Shown piece by piece: positions 6,568 through 9,170 of a stretch of DNA of 9,170 nt. The stretch's first letter is position 1. Each line of letters begins with the position of its first letter. The notes below the pieces were generated by a model. The model did not search any database and was not told the DNA's origin. It saw nothing but the letters and a program-made list of their open reading frames with translations. The position numbers and the translations under genes were made by a program. The stretch comes from an uncultured Acinetobacter sp. (GTDB lineage Bacteria; Cyanobacteriota; Vampirovibrionia; Gastranaerophilales; Gastranaerophilaceae), in NCBI GenBank assembly GCA_946623365.1, contig CAMORE010000084.1, positions 1-9,170 of the forward strand. Direction: 5' to 3'.

Positions 6568-8151
6568 TTATTCATACTTTATTCGGCCTGTTTGGTTGAT
6601 AGTTATCGGTTCATTTATGCGTTTGATATAGTTGCAAACCATAACATCTTTATCATATGGATATTTTTTTATGTAATTTTCTTCTTGAGCTAAAATGTTA
6701 TAATCTGCGCCTGCTGACATTAAAAATTCATCTGTTACAACTTTATATTTTTTAGTTTCACTAGGATTCTCTATGTCAATTTTATGTTTAATTCCATTCT
6801 TATCTGTATAATTCATTTCCGTTAAAGTTTTATCTTTTTCGTTAACAGTATAATCAAGCCCAGATACAGCTATTAATCCTGGTTTACGGCTGCTGGATGA
6901 ATATGTGTCTTTTATAGCCTTTTTAAATAAATCAACAATTGTCTTTTCGGAAACTTCGGCGGTTACAACAAAATCTAAGAACGGAGAGATATCCTTGATA
7001 TCTCTTGAGTTAATTTCTCCTTCATGGAAATAATTTCTTACACCGCAATTATGCCAAAGAGCAATGTCAGAGTCTGTTTCTTCCCTCATAACGTCGCAAA
7101 CAAAATTTGCATGCGGGTTTTCTTCTGTTAATGATTTTGGAGGAAGTGGCGCAGATTTGATGTATCCTATTTTTTCGGCTTTACCTAAAGCTTCTTCAAA
7201 TATGTATTTGTTTACCAGATTTTTCTTAAATAATCCTGTTTCTCCTATGTTATTTTGAGCTTTTGTAATTATTCCATCTTCATCGAATGTCAAATTTAGT
7301 TTTCCAAAGTTATTGCCGTCACGCCCTGCCTCAGTCAAAATAACAGGTTCTCCCGATTTGGAGTATAGCAGGTTCTCACCCTCTGTAATTCCTTCAATTA
7401 GTTCATGTGTATGTCCACCGATTATTACATCTATACCATCGGTTTCTTTTGCAACTTGTTTGTCTTTCTTTAACCCCAAATGAGAAAGTAATACAATTTT
7501 ATTAACTCCGCTCTTCTTAAGATTATCAACTTCATCTTGGATATCTTTAATTGTATCATCCAATTTATCTATATGACAGTCAGTGTGATAATTAGGATGA
7601 GTTAGTCTGTCAAACATATCAATAGGTGAAGCACCTAAGAGACCTATTTTTTCTCCGTTAACTTCTACTATTTTAGAAGGTTTTAAACTTTCTTCAAGAT
7701 GTGCACGACCTAATTTTTTGACCTCATCAGGAGCCTCATCTTCTATCATTTTTTTCTTTAAATTTACAGCAAGTGCTTCGGCTTTATAAGAGGATATTGA
7801 ATCCATTAAATCTTCTTGCGTTGTATCCATTTCGTGATTTCCGACTGCAGTTGCGATTACGTTTGCTATGTTTAAAAACTTAGCAGTTGCTTTGTGAATC
7901 TCTTTATTTTTTTCATCACCAATATCATTATCACCGGCAGAAACTACAATATCACCTTTAATTCCGGATAAGATTCTCATCATGTTGTTTGTTTGACCAT
8001 GGGTATCATTAACATAACCGATTGATATTTCGAAAGAGTCTTTTGTCGGTGATTTTTCTAAATCTGATTTTGTACTTTGATTTTGATAATTGTTCGTTGA
8101 TGCCGGATTCGCTTTGAAAATTAATGATTTGTTGAGAGGATTGATTTTCAT
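6568..8151 (-). CDS. 5'-nucleotidase/UshA-family metallophosphoesterase, upstream paralogue, no signal peptide
   Basis: This 527-residue protein is collinear with the neighbouring nucleotidase: the N-terminal halves align without an internal gap, and the length difference comes from the two ends and one residue near the C terminus. Metal ligands are D49 and H51, D74, N105-H106, H224, and H247 with H249, all intact, so it should be an active two-metal phosphoesterase. The C-terminal domain shows His-Asn-Cys-Gly-Val-Arg-Asn-Tyr-Phe, and Ala-Gly-Ala-Asp-Tyr in place of the canonical Gly-Gly-Asp-Gly-Tyr loop. An in-frame TAA two codons before the ATG makes 8151 the only reasonable start, so the lack of a signal peptide is real. 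Residues 11-14 are Ile-Phe-Lys-Ala. A modest ribosome binding site (AAGAAGG) precedes the start. The gene follows ruvA by 76 bases with no visible terminator or strong promoter, so readthrough from ruvA is likely. It probably arose with its neighbour by tandem duplication. Substrate and cell location unresolved. Confidence 0.9.
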   Translation of the reverse strand: MKINPLNKSLIFKANPASTNNYQNQSTKSDLEKSPTKDSFEISIGYVNDTHGQTNNMMRILSGIKGDIVVSAGDNDIGDEKNKEIHKATAKFLNIANVIATAVGNHEMDTTQEDLMDSISSYKAEALAVNLKKKMIEDEAPDEVKKLGRAHLEESLKPSKIVEVNGEKIGLLGASPIDMFDRLTHPNYHTDCHIDKLDDTIKDIQDEVDNLKKSGVNKIVLLSHLGLKKDKQVAKETDGIDVIIGGHTHELIEGITEGENLLYSKSGEPVILTEAGRDGNNFGKLNLTFDEDGIITKAQNNIGETGLFKKNLVNKYIFEEALGKAEKIGYIKSAPLPPKSLTEENPHANFVCDVMREETDSDIALWHNCGVRNYFHEGEINSRDIKDISPFLDFVVTAEVSEKTIVDLFKKAIKDTYSSSSRKPGLIAVSGLDYTVNEKDKTLTEMNYTDKNGIKHKIDIENPSETKKYKVVTDEFLMSAGADYNILAQEENYIKKYPYDKDVMVCNYIKRINEPITINQTGRIKYE

Positions 8152-8227
8152 TGTTTACCTTCTTCTGTTTGTTTAAAAACGCCTGAAGATTTTTTTTGCC
8201 ATTGTTTTTGTAAATAGTTACAATTAT

Positions 8228-8845
8228 TTACATAGAAAGAGTTGTAAGAGCTTTCCTTAAAACTTCTTCGGAATTTGTATTATCGTTAATAGACGGCAAA
8301 ATTACTTTTATAGCGTTGTTAATTTCATCTTCTTCATACCCGAGAGAAAGTAAAACTGCTTGAGTATCACCAATAGCTTGCGATTGTATTGTTGTGCCTG
8401 ATACAGAAGATGATTTGGGAAGTTCGGTTTTTATTAATTTGTCTTTTAATTCTAAAATTATTTTTTGAGCTAACTTAGGTCCTACACCTTTTGCGCGAGT
8501 CAGTTCTTTATAGTTTCCGTCAATAACCAGAGATATAACTTCGCAAGCATCGAACTCATTAAGCAGAGCAAGAGCCATTTTTGCACCGACTCCTGAAACT
8601 GATAAAAGAATTTGAAAAATATCTTTAGTTTCTTTATTAAGAAAACCGTATAAAGACATTGCATCTTCTCTGTGTGTTAAAAGAGCATACACTTTTTGCG
8701 GTTTATCTTCATTGATATTAACAGAGTTAAAATCTCTGTCAGTTATTTCTAAAAGATAACCGATTCCTGATGCTTCAATAGTGAGATATGTACCCTTAGA
8801 GCTCTTTCTTTTGTCCGTAATAAATCCCTTAAAGTAGTCGAACAT
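8228..8845 (-). CDS. ruvA: Holliday junction branch migration protein RuvA
   Basis: The 205-residue protein is full length for RuvA, which forms a tetramer on Holliday junctions and loads the RuvB motor during recombinational repair. Domain I is an OB fold (about 1-65), ending in His-Arg-Glu-Asp-Ala-Met-Ser-Leu-Tyr-Gly-Phe; E60 and D61 correspond to the acidic-pin pair of E. coli RuvA. Domain II has two helix-hairpin-helix motifs, Ser-Gly-Val-Gly-Ala-Lys (84-89) and Lys-Gly-Val-Gly-Pro-Lys (119-124). A Ser/Thr/Gln-rich linker leads to domain III (about 155-205), the RuvB contact module, with Leu-Ser-Leu-Gly-Tyr-Glu-Glu. The start is supported by GGGGAG at 8855-8860, nine bases upstream. It is first in the minus-strand unit; ruvB and ruvC are not in the window, and the genes after it are nucleotidases with no known link to recombination. 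Confidence 0.96.
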   Translation of the reverse strand: MFDYFKGFITDKRKSSKGTYLTIEASGIGYLLEITDRDFNSVNINEDKPQKVYALLTHREDAMSLYGFLNKETKDIFQILLSVSGVGAKMALALLNEFDACEVISLVIDGNYKELTRAKGVGPKLAQKIILELKDKLIKTELPKSSSVSGTTIQSQAIGDTQAVLLSLGYEEDEINNAIKVILPSINDNTNSEEVLRKALTTLSM

Positions 8846-8866
8846 TTTTATATACTCCCCACAAGA

Positions 8867-8894
8867 ATTATATCATAAAAATAAAACATGTATA
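8867..8894 (-). promoter_or_regulatory. Extended -10 promoter of ruvA and the downstream nucleotidase genes
   Basis: Read on the minus strand, a perfect TATAAT (8872-8867) is preceded by TGA (8875-8873), giving an extended -10 of TGATATAAT. A -35 match, TATACA (8894-8889, four of six consensus bases), lies 16 bases upstream. Transcription would start near 8860, leaving a leader of only about 15 bases that begins with the GGGGAG ribosome binding site. It diverges from the tRNA-Ser promoter. Confidence 0.65.
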
Positions 8895-8936
8895 AATGTA
8901 AAAGTATAAGTAAGAAAGTGTAAACGTAATACCCTC

Positions 8937-8965
8937 TTTACAATCAAATATGTTTAAGATAACAT
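8937..8965 (+). promoter_or_regulatory. Probable promoter of tRNA-Ser
   Basis: TTTACA (8937-8942, five of six -35 bases) and TAACAT (8960-8965, four of six -10 bases) are separated by 17 bases. The start would fall near 8972, about 20 bases before the tRNA. An alternative -10, TAAGAT at 8955-8960, has a spacing of only 12 and is less likely. Confidence 0.45.
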
Positions 8966-8992
8966 ATATGTGTAAACCAATTAAATACGTTT

Positions 8993-9082
8993 GGAGGAAT
9001 GCCAGAGTGGTTGATTGGAGCGGTCTTGAAAACCGTCGTACGTGCGAGCGTACCTAGGGTTCGAATCCCTATTCCTCCTCCA
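8993..9082 (+). tRNA. tRNA-Ser, anticodon UGA, CCA encoded
   Basis: The full class II cloverleaf can be folded by eye. The 7-bp acceptor stem pairs GGAGGAA (8993-8999) with TTCCTCC (9072-9078). The D stem is CCA/TGG. The anticodon stem GCGGT/ACCGT carries one terminal G-U pair, around the loop CTTGAAA with anticodon TGA at 9027-9029, reading UCA and probably other UCN codons. The long variable arm, diagnostic for Ser, has a perfect GTACG/CGTAC stem. The T arm is TAGGG-TTCGAAT-CCCTA. CCA is encoded at 9080-9082. The discriminator base at 9079 is T, where many bacterial tRNA-Ser have G. Confidence 0.97.
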
Positions 9083-9085
9083 TTT

Positions 9086-9113
9086 AAAAAGCCGATATTA
9101 ATATCGGCTTTTT
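9086..9113. terminator. Intrinsic terminator after tRNA-Ser (palindromic, potentially bidirectional)
   Basis: The perfect palindrome GCCGATATTAATATCGGC (9091-9108) is flanked by AAAAA and TTTTT, forming a stem of about 12 bp with a TTAA loop and a U run on either strand. It begins four bases after the tRNA CCA end and should end the tRNA transcript. Its symmetry would also allow it to stop a gene arriving from the right on the minus strand. Confidence 0.88.
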
Positions 9114-9170
9114 AGTTTGTTTATGCATATTAATTACCTTTTAACAGGACATTTGGTCGGAAGGGGTAAT

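Noticed and set aside
7064..7258. Plus-strand open frame of 64 codons inside the upstream nucleotidase.
   Set aside because: It is antisense to a conserved domain, and a similar frame is not kept at the same position in the paralogous gene.
8152..8227. Separate promoter or terminator between ruvA and the first nucleotidase.
   Set aside because: A -35-like TTTACA exists on the minus strand but no -10 follows at a usable distance, and there is no stable hairpin; readthrough from ruvA is simpler.
9114..9170. Possible end of a gene entering from the right on the minus strand (stops at 9134-9136 or 9141-9143).
   Set aside because: Only about 10 codons are visible before the window ends and neither frame gives a recognisable C terminus, although the palindromic terminator beside it would fit a convergent gene.
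1..9170. CRISPR array, insertion sequence, phage, toxin-antitoxin or defence genes.
   Set aside because: No spaced direct repeats, transposase, terminal inverted repeats or defence-related domains are visible on either strand; the only large repeat is the coding similarity of the two nucleotidases.

Overview
The window is AT-rich throughout and compactly coded. The lineage that fits best is a non-photosynthetic relative of Cyanobacteria (Melainabacteria/Vampirovibrionia, probably gut Gastranaerophilales). The grounds are very low GC, a GH57 glucan branching enzyme, a CCA-encoding tRNA-Ser, and adjacent proteins carrying a short N-terminal Phe-Lys/Gln-Gly/Ala motif that I associate with that group. 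This is inference from memory with moderate confidence; another low-GC gut lineage cannot be excluded.

Left part, plus strand (1-4500): the last 48 codons of a probable membrane transporter run almost directly into a cobalamin-binding-type radical SAM enzyme (151-1572). A 130-base gap follows, then a small second radical SAM enzyme (1703-2563) with a compact C-terminal cysteine cluster. After a 218-base AT-rich gap with a plausible promoter comes a complete GH57 alpha-glucan branching enzyme (2782-4500), an enzyme of glycogen-type polymer synthesis.

Middle and right part, minus strand (8845 down to 4550): ruvA, two tandem paralogous 5'-nucleotidase/UshA-type metallophosphoesterases, and an unrecognised 122-residue protein are co-oriented with short gaps (76, 39 and 8 bases), so they probably form one transcription unit driven by a good extended -10 promoter upstream of ruvA. 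This unit converges on the GH57 gene, and both sides share one perfect-stem bidirectional terminator between 4513 and 4550. Divergent from ruvA lies a complete tRNA-Ser(UGA) (8993-9082), closed by its own palindromic terminator.

Most of the window is housekeeping or familiar enzyme families. The most interesting part is the three-gene block downstream of ruvA. Two nucleotidases of a family that is normally exported have starts fixed by upstream stops and no signal peptide, and they share a short N-terminal F-K/Q-A/G motif with the small protein beside them. This could mark an uncharacterised sorting or processing signal, but the window alone only raises the question. The small radical SAM enzyme with its extra cysteine set is the second candidate for unknown chemistry. 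I see no CRISPR array, insertion sequence, phage or defence system.
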